Counted from the stretch's first letter, positions 1 through 12,606 are shown. The stretch: DNA of 64,000 nucleotides from Codonopsis lanceolata (GCA_013146195.2 CM028383.1:15771642-15835641), one strand, 5' to 3'. The notes: generated by a model from the sequence alone, not told the origin. Numbers and translations: made by a program.

Positions 1-826
<826 letters not shown>

Positions 827-909
827 AACATTTTACAGGCCAATTTTTTGCCTCTTGTTGGGATATTATCAAAGCTGATCTTCATTTAGCTATCAGCGAA
901 TTTTTCGCG

Positions 910-2085
910 AGGTTCTCTCTTGGACCAGCACCCTTATAGTCACGATTCCTAAAGTTGATTCGCCGACTTCTTTCAAGGATATGAGACCTATCAGCCTTTG
1001 TAATTTCTGCAATAAAATCATCTCCAAGATTCTTGCGACTCGGCTGGCTCAATATCTCCCTAAGCTCATATCTCCTAATCAAAGTGCTTTCACTAAAGGT
1101 AGGATTATTCAGGATAATGTGCTTCTGGCTCAAGAGCTTGTTTCCTTCCTGGGGAAAAGTGTAAATGGATCCAATATTGCTATTAAATTGGACATGTCTA
1201 AAGCCTTTGATAGGTTCTCCTGGCTGTTTCTCACTCAGGTTCTTCGCAAGTTCGGTTTTTGCGAAGCCTTCATAGATCTTATTTGGCGGCTGATCTCTGA
1301 TAATTGGTTCTCCATTCTCATCAATGGCTCCCCAGCTGGCTACTTTCATTCTTCTCGAGGGCTGCGTCAAGGAGATCCTATTTCTCCTAGCCTTTTCATT
1401 CTTATTGCTGAAGTGCTTAGTAGGAGCCTTAATGCTCTCCATTATAATTTCGCTCGCACTCGGTTTTCCTCTCTTAGCGGATGTCTCATAATTTCTCATC
1501 TCTCCTTTGCTGATGATGTGATAATATTTTGCAATGGCAACCGTTGGTCGACTCAAAAACATCTTGAAGTTCTGCATCTCTATGAGCACATGTCTGGTCA
1601 ATTAATTAATAAATCCAAAAGTCGAATTTATGTAGCCGTCGGTTGGATGCGGTGGTCGCATATCTTCCTCATTGGGTATTCAATTGGGCTCCTTCCCCAT
1701 CATCTATCTAGGCTGCCCTCTTTACTTTGGCCGCAAATCAAAGACCATCTTTGACGCTCTCTTCATTAAACTCCAATCCAAAGTGGAGTCTTGGTTGGGA
1801 TCTTTCCTCAATTATGCAGGTAAAATTACCTTAATTCGGCATGTTCTTCAATCAGTTTCGGCTTACTTGTTTGCTTCTCTTGAGCCTCCTAAAGCTGTCA
1901 TTCGACTTTTGGATCGGGTCTTTGCTAACTTCTTTTGGGGAGGCCCAGAGGGCTCTCACAAAGCCCATTGGATTGCTTGGCATCAATGTTGTAAACCGAA
2001 GAATATGGGCGGTTTGGGCATTAATTCAGTTTCTGATTTGGTTCGTGCTTATTCTGTGAAACTCTGGTGGAGATTCCGTACATAA
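910..2085 (+). pseudogene. LINE reverse transcriptase, frameshifted
   Basis: This is the reverse-transcriptase core of a plant L1-type LINE, which would copy element RNA at a nicked chromosomal target. Visible motifs are RPISLCN with ISPNQSAF, the first catalytic Asp in KLDMSKAFDR, RQGDPISPSLF, and the FADD catalytic box (SFADDVIIF) near 1503-1530. The thumb continues with YLGCPLYFG and GKITLIRHVLQS. Reading changes frame near 915 and again near 1640, just after the FADD box, so the protein cannot be made intact. The frame then reaches a TAA at 2083-2085, where related elements read on. Everything upstream, including the endonuclease and gag-like ORF, is absent. The family assignment is secure; the lineage is not resolved. 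Confidence 0.9.
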
Positions 2086-2130
2086 AATAATATTTGGTCT
2101 AGTTTTCTTAAAGCTCGCTACTGCTCTTCG

Positions 2131-3195
2131 ATGCATGCCACCCTCTCCTCCCCCAAAGGCTCTCACATTTGGCATCGTCTCAAACTTATTCAGCCCATTG
2201 CCGATCCTTACATCCATTGGAACATTGGTTTGGGTAACTGCTCGATTTGGTTTGACAAATGGCTGCCTGGTCAGTTGCTAACTCGACCACCAGATTGCTC
2301 TCTTTCTCAGGTGAAAGATCTTTTTGATCATTCGGGGCTCAATCTATCCGCTGTGGCTTCCTCTATTCTGCCGCCTATTGCTCGAGAGTTTATCACAGCA
2401 CAGCGTCTTGAGCTTACCGATCAATTGGATATCCCTTACTGGACAGCCTCTTCTTCAGGCAAGTTCTCTCTCTCGTCGGCCCTATCGGTTGTTGTGTCGG
2501 CTTCTCCTACGTGGCTGTCTTCCAAGTTTATGTGGCATAAGCTTCTCCCTTCGAAGATTGGTGTCTTTCTTTGGCGGCTGTTTCTAGGGGTGAGCTTGGT
2601 CCGGTCCGGTCCACTTTTTTGGAAAAACTGAGAGAACCAGGACCAGACCAATAGTCCGGTTCTTAAAAAATATAGAACCAGGACCAACCCAATATGTCTG
2701 AGAACCAATACATTGGTCCGGTCCAGAACCAATTGAAGACGTATGAGAACCAGGACCGGACCAATACGATGCGTATCTTTGAACAAGAGGATAACTAGAT
2801 TTTCTAAAAAACAATGATCAATAATCAAATCATATTCTTCCTTCATACAATATTTTGTTGGGTTCGTTGTTCTTGTGAAAATAAACTAAAGGTAAAAATC
2901 ATTACTTTCAAATTAATAAAGAGAAATGAAAAAAAAAGTTGTAAGGAAATTTATTGCAAGTCATCTTCCTCTCCGATCCCCTTATGGTTAATTTAATTAA
3001 TTTACAGGTAACAATTCTTCAAACTAATAATGTTTGGAATCATAAAAAGAGGCAGGAAATTAATTAATTGGGAAGAGCAATGTTTTCCATCATATTTTCT
3101 CTTTAGTCAAATAAGGAAACTTGGTTGAATATTAAATCAAATTATTATATATTTTCTTTAGGTTGTAAGTTGTATCCATTTTATTATCTTCTTAT

Positions 3196-3231
<36 letters not shown>

Positions 3232-3700
3232 CATGTAAATTATACTATATTAGTATATTATATATAATAAAAATAAATAAACACACATTGGTCCGGTTCG
3301 GTCCGGTTATGCGTTTTTGGTTTCTGAAACTGTGAACCGACCCAATTGTTCGGTTCTGTAAAAATTCAGATCCAGGACCAATCCAAAGTATTGGTCCGGT
3401 CCATTTTTGAATGGCTCGGTCCGGTTCCATTGGTCCGGTCCGGTTTCGAAAAATTTCTACTCACCCCTAACTGTTTCTCAAACGGCTTCCTATTGATGAA
3501 GGCCTGCTTAGTAAAGGTTTTCGCCTTGCCTCCCGATGTGTCTGCTGCCCTCAGCCCTCTTCAGAAACCTTCAATCACCTATTTCTGTTCAGTCACATTG
3601 CAGCTTCTATTTGGTCAGCCTTCAGTAATTCTCATGGTCTTCCTATTGCGGGCGCCTCTATTCAACAAAGGTGCATGGCAGGCTGGATTTCTTCCTCTTC
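2131..3700 (+). pseudogene. LINE zf-RVT region, disrupted by insertion
   Basis: Continues the second reading frame of the LINE after the TAA. It shows SIWFDKWLPG and the zf-RVT landmark W.KLLPSKIGVFLWRLF. The coding sequence breaks at 2584 where the hAT-type element begins and resumes directly after it, at about 3470, with LKRLPIDEGLLSKGF and SRCVCCP. The two halves match across the insertion, so the LINE was in place first. Inactive. Confidence 0.8.
2585..3468. mobile_element. Non-autonomous hAT-type element inside the LINE
   Basis: An 884-bp insertion with terminal inverted repeats TAGGGGTGAG and CTCACCCCTA. It is flanked by near-identical 8-bp sequences, gctgtttc on the left and actgtttc on the right. 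Eight-base duplications and this kind of end are typical of hAT elements. Both subterminal regions are filled with GGTCCGGTCCGG-like repeats in opposite orientation, also common in hAT MITEs. An (AT)n tract lies at about 3199-3228. No transposase is visible. Confidence 0.8.
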
Positions 3701-3719
3701 TGCCACTCATAAATTTCTT

Positions 3720-4433
3720 CCTTCGCTCATCCTGTGGCATATATGGAAGGTTCGAAATGGTATCATCTTCAATAATGCCAAGTCTTCTTTATCCTCTATC
3801 ATTCACTCTATCTCCAGTGATCTTTCTATCATCATGGGTAAAGGTAATTATTTTGTCTTGCACAGCATTTCTGGCATCCCCATTTCTTTTGCGTCTAAAA
3901 AGGTAGTTCAGGTTCAGGCTGTTTCTTGGTCCAAGCCTCTTGGAGATTCTTTCAAACTTAACACTGATGGCGCTTGTCGGGGAAACCCGGGGATCAGCGG
4001 GGGAGGTGGTATTATAAGAGATTCCGATGGTAGGATGATTTTTGCTTATGCTTCCTATTTTGGCCAGGCTACCAATACTGAGGCGGAAATAAAGGCTATA
4101 TTCCAAGGAGTGTGTTGGGTTCATTCTCATGGGCTTACTCATGTTACAGTTGAGATTGATTCTAAAACTATTTATCATTGGCTTACCAAAGGTCATCATT
4201 ATCCTTGGTCCCTTCATTACTATGTTCGAGCTCTCCTTTCCATGCAGCGAGACTGTTTTCTCTCTTTCAGCCATTGCTTCCGAGAAGCTAATTCTGTGGC
4301 GGATGGTCTTGCCAATTTTGCCATAGATTCTGGGATTAACTCTGAGTTTTCTTCTCTTAGTACTTTGCCTCCATTTGTTAGAGGAAACATTATTTTAGAT
4401 AGTTATGGTACTTCCCATGTTAGAATATCCTAG
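3720..4433 (+). pseudogene. LINE RNase H domain
   Basis: The C-terminal RNase H of the LINE, which would degrade the RNA strand of the RNA/DNA hybrid. The four acidic catalytic positions are visible: Asp in NTDGACRGNPG, Glu in TNTEAEIKAI, Asp in VEIDSKTI, and Asp in ANSVADGLANF. The reading frame is open from about 3675 to the stop at 4433, making this the best-preserved part of the element. About 145 bp of 3' untranslated sequence follows, then the A tail. It has no promoter of its own and belongs to a dead element. Confidence 0.9.
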
Positions 4434-4849
4434 TCCTCTTTGTTTGTTCCTTTCTTTCTATTTCGAGGTCAGGCTCCTCTGTCCCCCCGTTATAAGGGTA
4501 AGGCTGGTTGTCCCCCTCAAGTTTGTATTCTTTTTTCTATTAATAAAATCTAGCAGGGTGCCGCCCCTGTTTCCCTAAAAAAAAAAAAACATTTTCTTTT
4601 TAAACAATGTGCTATACATCTCTTTTATTGGTAATAATATAAAATAATTTAAAATTTACATCATTTTCTAACTAATGTGAGATATACATCTTCTATTGGT
4701 AATAATTGTTGAAGTCTTTTATCAAATAACTTTGAAAACCAATATCACTTTCCAGCCAATGTATAATACATCTATTTTATTGGTACTTAATAATAGTATT
4801 TTTAAAACTAACATTAGTTTCTAACCAATGTGAGATACATCTTTTCTAT

Positions 4850-5425
4850 TGTTGAAAAATTAGTGTTTTTAGTGAAAGAAATTGTGCAACTTGAGGCACA
4901 AATTTCTTTACGTATCATTTGTTTGTTGGTTAATGTAATTACACAAATATGTTCTACTCGGTGAGAGTATAAAAAATGATATATTTATTTGTCCAAATCG
5001 AGTTTTGGATGAATAAAATATCAAGACTTAAAGTATAATACTTGTTAAAAAATTAGAGTTTTTAGTGAAAGAAATTGTGCAACTTGAGGCACAAATTTCT
5101 TTACGTGTCATTTGTTTATTGGCAAAGGTAATTGAGCAAATGTATTCTACTCGGTGAGAGTATCGAAATGATATATTTATTTGTTCAAATCGAGTTTTGG
5201 ATGAATAAGATATCAAGACTTAAAATACAATACTTGTTAAAAAATTAGTGTTTTTAGTGAAAGAAATTGTGCAACTTTTGGCACAAATTTCTTTATGTGT
5301 CATCTGTTTGTTGACAAAAGTAATTGTGCAAATGTGTTCTACTCGGCAATAACATCGAAATGATATATTTATTTGTCCAAATCAAGTTTTGGATGAATAA
5401 GATATCAAAACTTAAAGTGTGGTGT
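4850..5425. repeat. Three tandem copies of a ~193-bp unit
   Basis: Units begin near 4854, 5047 and 5240 with 'aaaaattag.gtttttagtg'. Each contains 'gaaattgtgcaactt', 'ctactcgg' and 'cgagttttggatgaataa'. They differ by scattered substitutions. No coding capacity is seen. Confidence 0.85.
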
Positions 5426-5533
5426 TAAAAGCGAGTTATTAGAAGTAATGTTTCACTTTGAAGAGTTTTATCCCACATTGGTTAGAAGTAATGCTAGCTG
5501 TAAGAGTTTTTAAATATAAGCCTTATACTATTG

Positions 5534-5536
<3 letters not shown>

Positions 5537-5608
<72 letters not shown>
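5537..5608. repeat. (AT)n microsatellite
   Basis: About 70 bp of alternating A and T. It creates spurious Tyr/Ile ORFs. Confidence 0.95.
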
Positions 5609-5613
<5 letters not shown>

Positions 5614-5789
5614 CTAATACTCATTATCATATTGATTATTATTATGTATTATTATTATTTAATGACTAGAAAACCAAGAGTGTTTAAATCCTCCAAATGG
5701 ATGTTTTACAATGAACATTTATCAAAAGGTGGTGAGGTGACACAACCATAGTACTCTAGGAGTCAAAAACTGAGGATGAATACTTGAAT

Positions 5790-7770
5790 CATTGTTAATT
5801 GAAGAAGGAGTCGTGGGAAAATGTCCATGTAGTTGTTCGATATATTAATTCGACGTGGTTGGAGTTGTATAATGATATATTTGTTTTTGCTTGGACCATA
5901 CAATACATGCATTTCGACAATCGAACGACGAACATGTAAAACTTATTCGTTTATGAATGCAATAGATTTATTATTATGAACATTATGTAAATATTTATAA
6001 ATGCGTAATATGTTACAGAGTTGAGAGTACACACTCCTAGTTGAAGACATGGTTATACACGTCGGCTGGGGGTTTTGATTATATATTCGATCATATCCAC
6101 GATGCTATCGAACTTCAATTCAATGAGATTTTGACTATATTTGAAAGGTCTCTGAATGTAGCCAATCCTGAAGACAAGTTACGACATATCATATGGTTGT
6201 GAAATGTGGCACATGTCACTAAAAAATTTCCCGATTGAACCCCATGATATTCATGTGTTTTGGAGGACGTTGTTTATAGACAGAGTTTAAGATATGAGTA
6301 CGTTAAGGGAGTCTGCGGCTAGAGATGTTCGCAGGTTCGAATAGAAACCGTTAGGTTTTTGACCAGCTAGACCGAAATCGTTAGGGTTGAAATTCTAGAT
6401 GGAGATTGTTTAAGTCGGACCGTTTAGGGTCTGAAACCGCTAAGGCTGGAGAAACCGTTAGGGTTGAACTGAAAGCCGACTTTTATACGGTTTATTATAG
6501 TTAGTAATATACTGGATGGGTATAATACCGAAAACCGTTAAGGTTGGATCGATTAACAACTTTAATATAGTTAGTTTAATATACGGGACATGTATAATAC
6601 GCTGAAATAAACGTACAAGCCTCAAAATTGGGAAAAAAACATACAAGTTTAATAATTGGCTGGAAACCGTAGGTTTGAACTGAAGCCGTCAAGGTCAGAC
6701 TGAAACCGTTGGGTTTTTGACCAGATAAAAACGTTAACTGACTAAACTGAACCTATGATGTGTCAGAACCGTTAGGGTTGGACCGAAACCGTTAGGACTG
6801 GACCTATTAACATCTAAATCTGCGGCTGATTTGATCAAAAACCTTTTATCATATATGGAGGGGATTTCGAAATCGCAATAATATCACAATACTAGATAGT
6901 TTTGTGATGTGGTACATCCCCCAGCTAACATTTCTGAACCAGAAGTAGTGCGAAAAAAGGCCGTCCAAAGAAGAACTCGACAAAGAGAGACCTCTCAGGT
7001 TTAAAATTGTTAAATGTTTACGTCACATTACTTTTTACATTTCGTTATAGTAAATGCTTTAATGTTTATAATTGTCACCTAACCCTAAAAAATAAATAGG
7101 TTATAAACATGCTAACCGTCAACCAGAAAGAGAATCAAGAGGTAGAGGTAAAGGTAGAGGAAAAGTTGTAGTTCATTAGCATCGATAGGTAATTCAATTG
7201 CATACGCCTCTCAGCTTCCACCATTGATGATTACTTTCATATCAAGTGTTGTAGATGTCAAACCAGATGAAAATTTTGGTTTTTGAGTTATTGCATACTT
7301 TATTTATCACGACGAAGAAAAATGGGATCAAGTGCGTAATGACTTGATGTATGAACTTACTGAATACATGGACTTCTACTCAGCCATCAACTTCTTGGAA
7401 GGTAACATTAAAAGGTCTTACCAACTATGTAATTGGCATACCTCTCAGACTCCATATGAGAATTGGTTGAGTCTGAGCATGTTCGGATATGTGATTGCTA
7501 CACGGTATCAGAGGATTGTGACTTGTTTATGAAATATACCGATTGGTTGCAATACATGGTTGTTGTTGCAAGGACGATCTATTGATGGACAACTGCCACA
7601 ATCGCCAACCACAAGTATTGACCTTGGGTGGGTCAATACAAACCACTTCATAGCACTTGGGATGAGCCTTTTTAGTCCCCTGCCTCGTCTACCCATTCAT
7701 CCGAGGCGGGAAGATTCTTGTGACTAAACGATACGCCATTGGCTGCCAATTTGGCATGATCGGTTTACTA
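5790..7770 (+). pseudogene. Decayed MULE transposase tail with OTU-protease-like domain
   Basis: Many short blocks in shifting frames read like the C-terminal half of a plant MULE/FAR1-type transposase. These are W.E.YND.FVFAWT...MHFDNRTTN near 5850-5935 and DAIELQFNEIL.IFERSLNV near 6100-6160. A Gly/Arg-rich linker follows (about 7130-7160), then an OTU cysteine-protease-like domain from about 7210: VVDVKPDENFGF, EKWDQVRNDL, WLSLSMFGYVIATRYQ and NTNHFIALGM. In OTU domains the motif is D-G-N-C-G-F; here the Cys position reads Phe, so the protease-like site is lost. Stops are frequent, and a hAT-type MITE (6320-6818) interrupts the middle. Known plant MULEs carry such OTU fusions; this copy is dead. 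Confidence 0.6.
6320..6818 (-). mobile_element. hAT-type MITE, copy 1
   Basis: About 500 bp with ends tagagatgtt and aacatctaaa, flanked by a perfect 8-bp duplication, tctgcggc (6312-6319 and 6819-6826). It is rich in 'ccctaacggtttcgg' motifs in reverse orientation. A relative lies at 58327-58769 in the other orientation. No coding capacity. Confidence 0.85.
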
Positions 7771-8275
7771 CTTACTTTAGTGTAGAGGGTTAATTGTTAT
7801 TTACTAATAGTTTAATTGTTATTTGTTTCCAAAATTTATGGTTATTTTTTCAAAGTTTAGGGAGTTCATTGGTATTTACTAATAGTTTAGGGGCTTAACT
7901 GTTACATTTTCATATTAATGTGTAAAATATTATTTAATTATGGGGGTTAATTGTTATTTGTTTCCAAAGTTTAGGGGGTTAATTGTTATTTACTAATAGT
8001 TTAGGGGCATAATTGTTACTTTTTCATATTAATGTGTAAAATATTATTTAATTATGGGGGTTAATTGTTATTTGCTTCCAAAGTTTAGGGTTATTTTTTC
8101 AAAGTTTACGAGGTTAATTGTTATTTACTAATAGTTTAGGGGTTTAACTAAATAAAATACATCACAATAAAGTCGAAATAAAATACAACACAATGGTGTC
8201 CAAATAAAATACATCACAATAAAGCCAAAATAAAATACAACACAATGGTGTCCAAATAAAATACATCACACTCCC
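7771..8275. repeat. Two short tandem repeat blocks
   Basis: From 7790 to 8150 a unit of about 117 bp containing 'gttaattgttatttactaatagttta' and 'taatgtgtaaaatattattta' repeats a little over twice. From 8152 to 8270 a unit of about 52 bp built on 'aaataaaatacatcacaat' repeats twice and a half. No gene is seen. Confidence 0.75.
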
Positions 8276-9640
8276 TTAATGGCTAATATCAACGACATGT
8301 TCAGGTACTCGAACGTGCACTCCCTCAAGTGTCCTAGGTCACTCCGAGTGATCCACTGAAGAGTGAGATTATCACGTATGCTCTACGTTAATGTTGTTCG
8401 GCGGTCCACGGAGATATGACAACTCAATACTGGTCTTTCATGTTGAAATAGATCATCAATACTAAAACAATACTACATAGTCAATATAATAAATTTGAGT
8501 CAATACTACAGAGTCAATATAACTACCTCGCCATTTCATATTGCAGATGCAATATGACCACAAAATCCAGTAAGTAACTCCATGTCCTTGGGTCCACCTC
8601 CATGTGACTCTATCAACATCCAACCATACCCATCATTTTCGTCGTCTTCATTGTTATCATCATCCCCACCATCATCACGACCTCCTACTCTGCCTCTGCG
8701 CCACTGCTAGGTGCTCGGCCCCCTCTCTATCGTCAACCTCCACCCAAATCCTCCTCCTTATCAACTAAATGTTGTCTATGTCGTAGTGTTCTAAATATAT
8801 CAGTACTCATCAGACCTTCCAATGCCGGCGTACCAGGCTCGAACTACTACTCGTGCCACCCACACCACTACCACCCACGTCACCCATGCCACCCATAATG
8901 TCACCCATGCCACTCACACTATCCATGCCATCCACGTCACCCATGCCACCCATCATATTTAATGAGCTTCTATCTTTTCATCCTCTCTCGTAGTATGTGA
9001 ATGCCCTATCCCCCTCAGTGGAGAATTAAAAAGAGGCTCGCTGAGGATATAGTCACCATCGGTGCGGTCTGGAGTCGTCCTATCATCTCCGTGAATGTGG
9101 GTCCGCATATAAGCACCCTTATCAACCTCATAAGTGGTTGTATGTGCATGTGCCTTACCAGTGGCTCTCTTGCGTGACGAAGCAGTCACAACCCTGTTTT
9201 GTACTCTACCCAGATCATTAACGCGTTGATTATTTGTCTAATTTTATCGTGCTGGCCCAATTTTAGTGCATTATGGCCCTTCAGTACTTTGGGATGGCCG
9301 GATGTGTCAGTGGAGGATTTTAAGCGATTCTATCCAACATCAAGATTTCTGAAATGAAATAGGTATGTACTATTCTTCTGCCTCTATCCCCCACCCCTAT
9401 TCTTCTTTTGTCAATATGAGAAACACACAAATTATTTTGGATTGTACGATATTAAAATGTAAGTAGGGGTTGATTTGTTATATTTGGTTATGGAGGCTTG
9501 TGTTGGTTGTTTCCCGAGTCCATGTCGACCTCCGGGTTCCATCTATTTCAAAAAATAATTACAACTTCAATTATAAAGTGATAAATTATGTATAACAACA
9601 ATCTATGTATGTTTACACTCAAATTACATAAGTTTTTTTT
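8276..9640 (-). other. Unassigned region, possible decayed TE accessory ORF
   Basis: No intact gene. On the minus strand, 8820-8960 encodes a low-complexity Met/Gly/Asp/Val stretch from repeated 'ccacccatgtcaccc'-like units, and an open stretch of 76 codons lies at 8959-9189. The composition recalls tails of plant transposon-associated proteins. That is only an impression. Confidence 0.25.
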
Positions 9641-9669
9641 TAAAGACATGTTTTTCAAAAAAAAATCAA

Positions 9670-9860
9670 AAAAACAATCAAAACACCCGCTACAAAGTAA
9701 CGGTTGTGGGCTAAAACAACCGCTACTAATATGCAGATGTTGTTAATCAGAGCCGCTTATGAGCAGCGAACCTTTTTAATTAGAACTGCTGATGAATAGC
9801 AGATGTATCACCCAAAGTACTGCTATGCCCTAGCGGTTGTTTTAACCGTATTTGAAAAAA
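9670..9860. repeat. Cluster of short inverted 'aaccgct/agcggtt' motifs
   Basis: Within 190 bp the motifs 'cccgctac', 'aaccgctac', 'agccgctta' and 'tagcggttgttttaacc' recur in both orientations. This looks like the subterminal repeat region of a DNA transposon, possibly CACTA-type, but I found no terminal repeats. Confidence 0.35.
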
Positions 9861-9987
9861 ATGAAATGGGAGAAACACCATAGCTAATTCAAACAACAAA
9901 TCTCATTATTTAATAACAAATTCCAGTTAATTCAAACACCAATTCAACACGAAATCAAAGAACAAATCGAGATTGCACAAACACAAA

Positions 9988-9989
<2 letters not shown>

Positions 9990-10029
<40 letters not shown>
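9990..10029. repeat. (GA)n microsatellite
   Basis: Forty bases of alternating G and A. Confidence 0.95.
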
Positions 10030-10031
<2 letters not shown>

Positions 10032-10429
10032 ATACCTTGTCTGAAATTTGTTGGGAGTGAGACAGAACGATTGACTGAGAGAGAAGAGACTATGAGAGAG
10101 AAATAGAGAAGTGAGATTGTGAGGGAGAATACTGATCCCTCGATTTTTGCTAGAGTCGATTTTTGAGAGAGGTCTCTGCGCGTGTGGGGCAGGCAGCGAT
10201 GTCGTGCGTATTGGGGGGGGGGAGGGGGTGTGGTTGGTTTAGGGAATTAATATAGGGGTGGGTAATGTTTAAATGTAGGGAGGGGTAGTTATGACATTTT
10301 GTGTGTTAAATAATGTTACGTTTAGGGATTTTGGTGTTATGTTTAGATATTTTTTTCTCATTAGTTTATGTCCATTGCAAATAGAGAAAATAATCCAATT
10401 AGCTAGAAAATATAAAGATTACAAGTTCA

Positions 10430-10940
10430 CCGAACGATTTCTACAGCTCGATTTCTTTGTGATAAGTTTTCTTCCAAAAGCTTCGCCATAAGAGCTTCCG
10501 AGATAGACTTCTCGGCAAAACAACTTTCTTAGGCTTTGATTGAGACCTAACGCCGACGAATGGAAGGCTCCTCACGGTAATAAGTGTTTTTTCAGATGCT
10601 CTTTGCAAAGTCGACATTATCACCAACGATGCAGATTTTGATCGGCTTCTCAAAAGCAACCGAGTTCCTTAACATATCTGGGTTTGTTAACAAATCTGGG
10701 TTTATGGATTTTGTGGGTTTTGTAACAGATCTTGGTTTTTTTCGAGACAGATTGATGCTTGGTGGCTTGACCATGGCGGTTTTGCTGACGAAAGAAGAGA
10801 AAGAAATGAGTTTGGCTTGACCATGGCGGTTTCGCTCGCAGAGGAAGAGAAAGACAATGGGAAGGTTTGGGTTCCATTCCTTCTGCCAGATATGTATTCC
10901 TTGCCTTCCTTCTTCAACAATGGTAAAGGGCATTGTAAAT
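10430..10940 (-). other. Unassigned GC-richer segment, possible gene fragment
   Basis: The minus strand is open for 113 codons from 10933 to 10592 and has near-coding base composition compared with its AT-rich surroundings. I do not recognise the product. A 52-bp tandem duplication (starting at about 10762 and 10814, with 'ggcttgaccatggcggttt') lies inside it. It could be a captured or relict exon. Confidence 0.3.
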
Positions 10941-11145
10941 GACGATGAGTATGTAGAGTGAGGGTCGTGTGAGAGACAACATAAATTGCTAAATATATAT
11001 TCCTAAACCCATTAATGGTATATTAGATATTTTTACATTTGTAAATACCAAAAGTAACCTTAAATATTCTTTCTGACTGAATCTGGCCGCGTATCTTTAT
11101 CCTACTTCTAATCGTATGTATCATCTCTCGATTCATATGACTTAT

Positions 11146-11835
11146 GGCTCGTTTGTCGCGGCTGGTGGCTTGTAGCTTATAGCTGATAACTTAGGTTGTT
11201 GGCTGAATAACTAATGACTGATTTGATAATAGACTGTTTGTTGCAGCTGATGAAAAGCGACTTAGACTCATATTTGTTAAATAAGTTGAAAATTGTTTAT
11301 TTATAACAAATTGACCATAAGCCCTAGATTTTCAAATCAACTGGTCCGTGATTAAGGAAAAAAATCTCACGTTTATCTTTAAAAACTCAACATGGGATAA
11401 TATTTAATTAATATTTATTTACTTAATCATACTTAAAACAATAAATAAACACTCCTACGCCATTAGTATATGTAATCTTTTACTTTAACTTTTATTATTT
11501 CCTTGTCAATTTTTAATGTGAGTAGTCAAATATTCGGAGGTTAAAAATGTTTACCCTATAACAAAATGAATAAAAAATTATAATATTTCTTATCCCAAAT
11601 TAAATGTTTATTTTTTCTAAAAAATCTTGAAATTATTTTAGCCATTTTTATGTATTTATGAGAAAATGATAACATTGTAATAATTAAAACTTTATTAATG
11701 ATTAATTGTTTTTGTGTTTTTAAGAAACTAAAAAAGCTTAAAATTTTGGTTTTGTCTCTTTAATACATAAAGGGTATTGTACCTAATTTATTGGTTTTTC
11801 GTTTATAAGCTGAAACAAACATTTTAAATATGACT
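11146..11835. mobile_element. Possible non-autonomous DNA transposon
   Basis: The left end 'gctcgtttgtcgcggctggt..tgtagcttat' and the complement of the right end 'tgtttgtttcagcttataaac' resemble each other, and the left part is rich in 'agctgataa..gctgaataa' motifs. This fits the 'cgtttgg..agcttataagc' ends of small hAT-like plant elements. No clear target-site duplication was found. The interior is AT-rich and non-coding. Confidence 0.35.
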
Positions 11836-12606
11836 TATTTTAATTTAAACATCAAAAGTTTCTCCAAAAAACTACAACAAAATAACACTTAATATTGTGT
11901 AATTAATACCTATCATTAGTCAATAATGACTAGTCAAAGTCGTTGACTTGCTGGACAATATTAATGATCACAATAGTAGTTTTCCAAATAACCAAAAGAG
12001 GAAAGGAGTGAAACAAATAGTTATACCAACGGGGGGACCAATTCAAGTCGTATAAGAGCAGCTCCATTGTGGTGTTCTTCACCAATTCTTTGGTTAAGAA
12101 TTGGTACAATGCTCCCATTGTTGCATTCTTGGTGAAGAATTCGGAGGAGAGAGAAAAAGGAATTCCTCACAAAAAATAAAAGAGAAGCTCAAGAATTCCA
12201 GCCGCATGGGATTCAAGTGGCGTGCATCTCCCAATCAAATAAGGCGCATGTACGACACGCGCGCTAAAGGCGCGTCCAAGCCAAAAAATGGTGGGTCCCG
12301 GTTGCTCCACTAACTAAAAAAAGGTTTTAAAATTTTAAAAAAATCTATCCGTTTTGACCGTTTTTTCTTTAAAAAAATCAAAAAAAAATTTTAAAATGCC
12401 AAATGTAACCGTTGGGGGGGGGGGTGGGGTGTGTCCAACGGCCATTTAAAAAAATATGTTTTTTTTTAAATTTTAATTATCTTCCTTCATCCCTATAAAT
12501 AAAGTACCTCAACCTTCTTCATTTTCTCCACACCTTCTTCGTTCCCTCTTTTATTTCTCCATAATCTCTTCTTTAAAATCACTTTCTCTACATACTTCTA
12601 TTCCAA

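Larger units (their letters stand above)
827..4595 (+). mobile_element. 5'-truncated LINE with target-site duplication, split by a hAT-type element
   Basis: A non-LTR retrotransposon copy. It starts inside the reverse transcriptase, so the 5' half is missing, and ends in a 13-base A tail at 4577-4589. The sequence 'acatttt' occurs just before the body (about 828-834) and directly at the end of the tail (4589-4595), which fits a target-site duplication. The body encodes reverse transcriptase, a zf-RVT region and RNase H, with one early frameshift, another near 1640, and a stop at 2083. A separate element (2585-3468) interrupts the zf-RVT region. Degenerate array units flank both sides. Confidence 0.85.
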
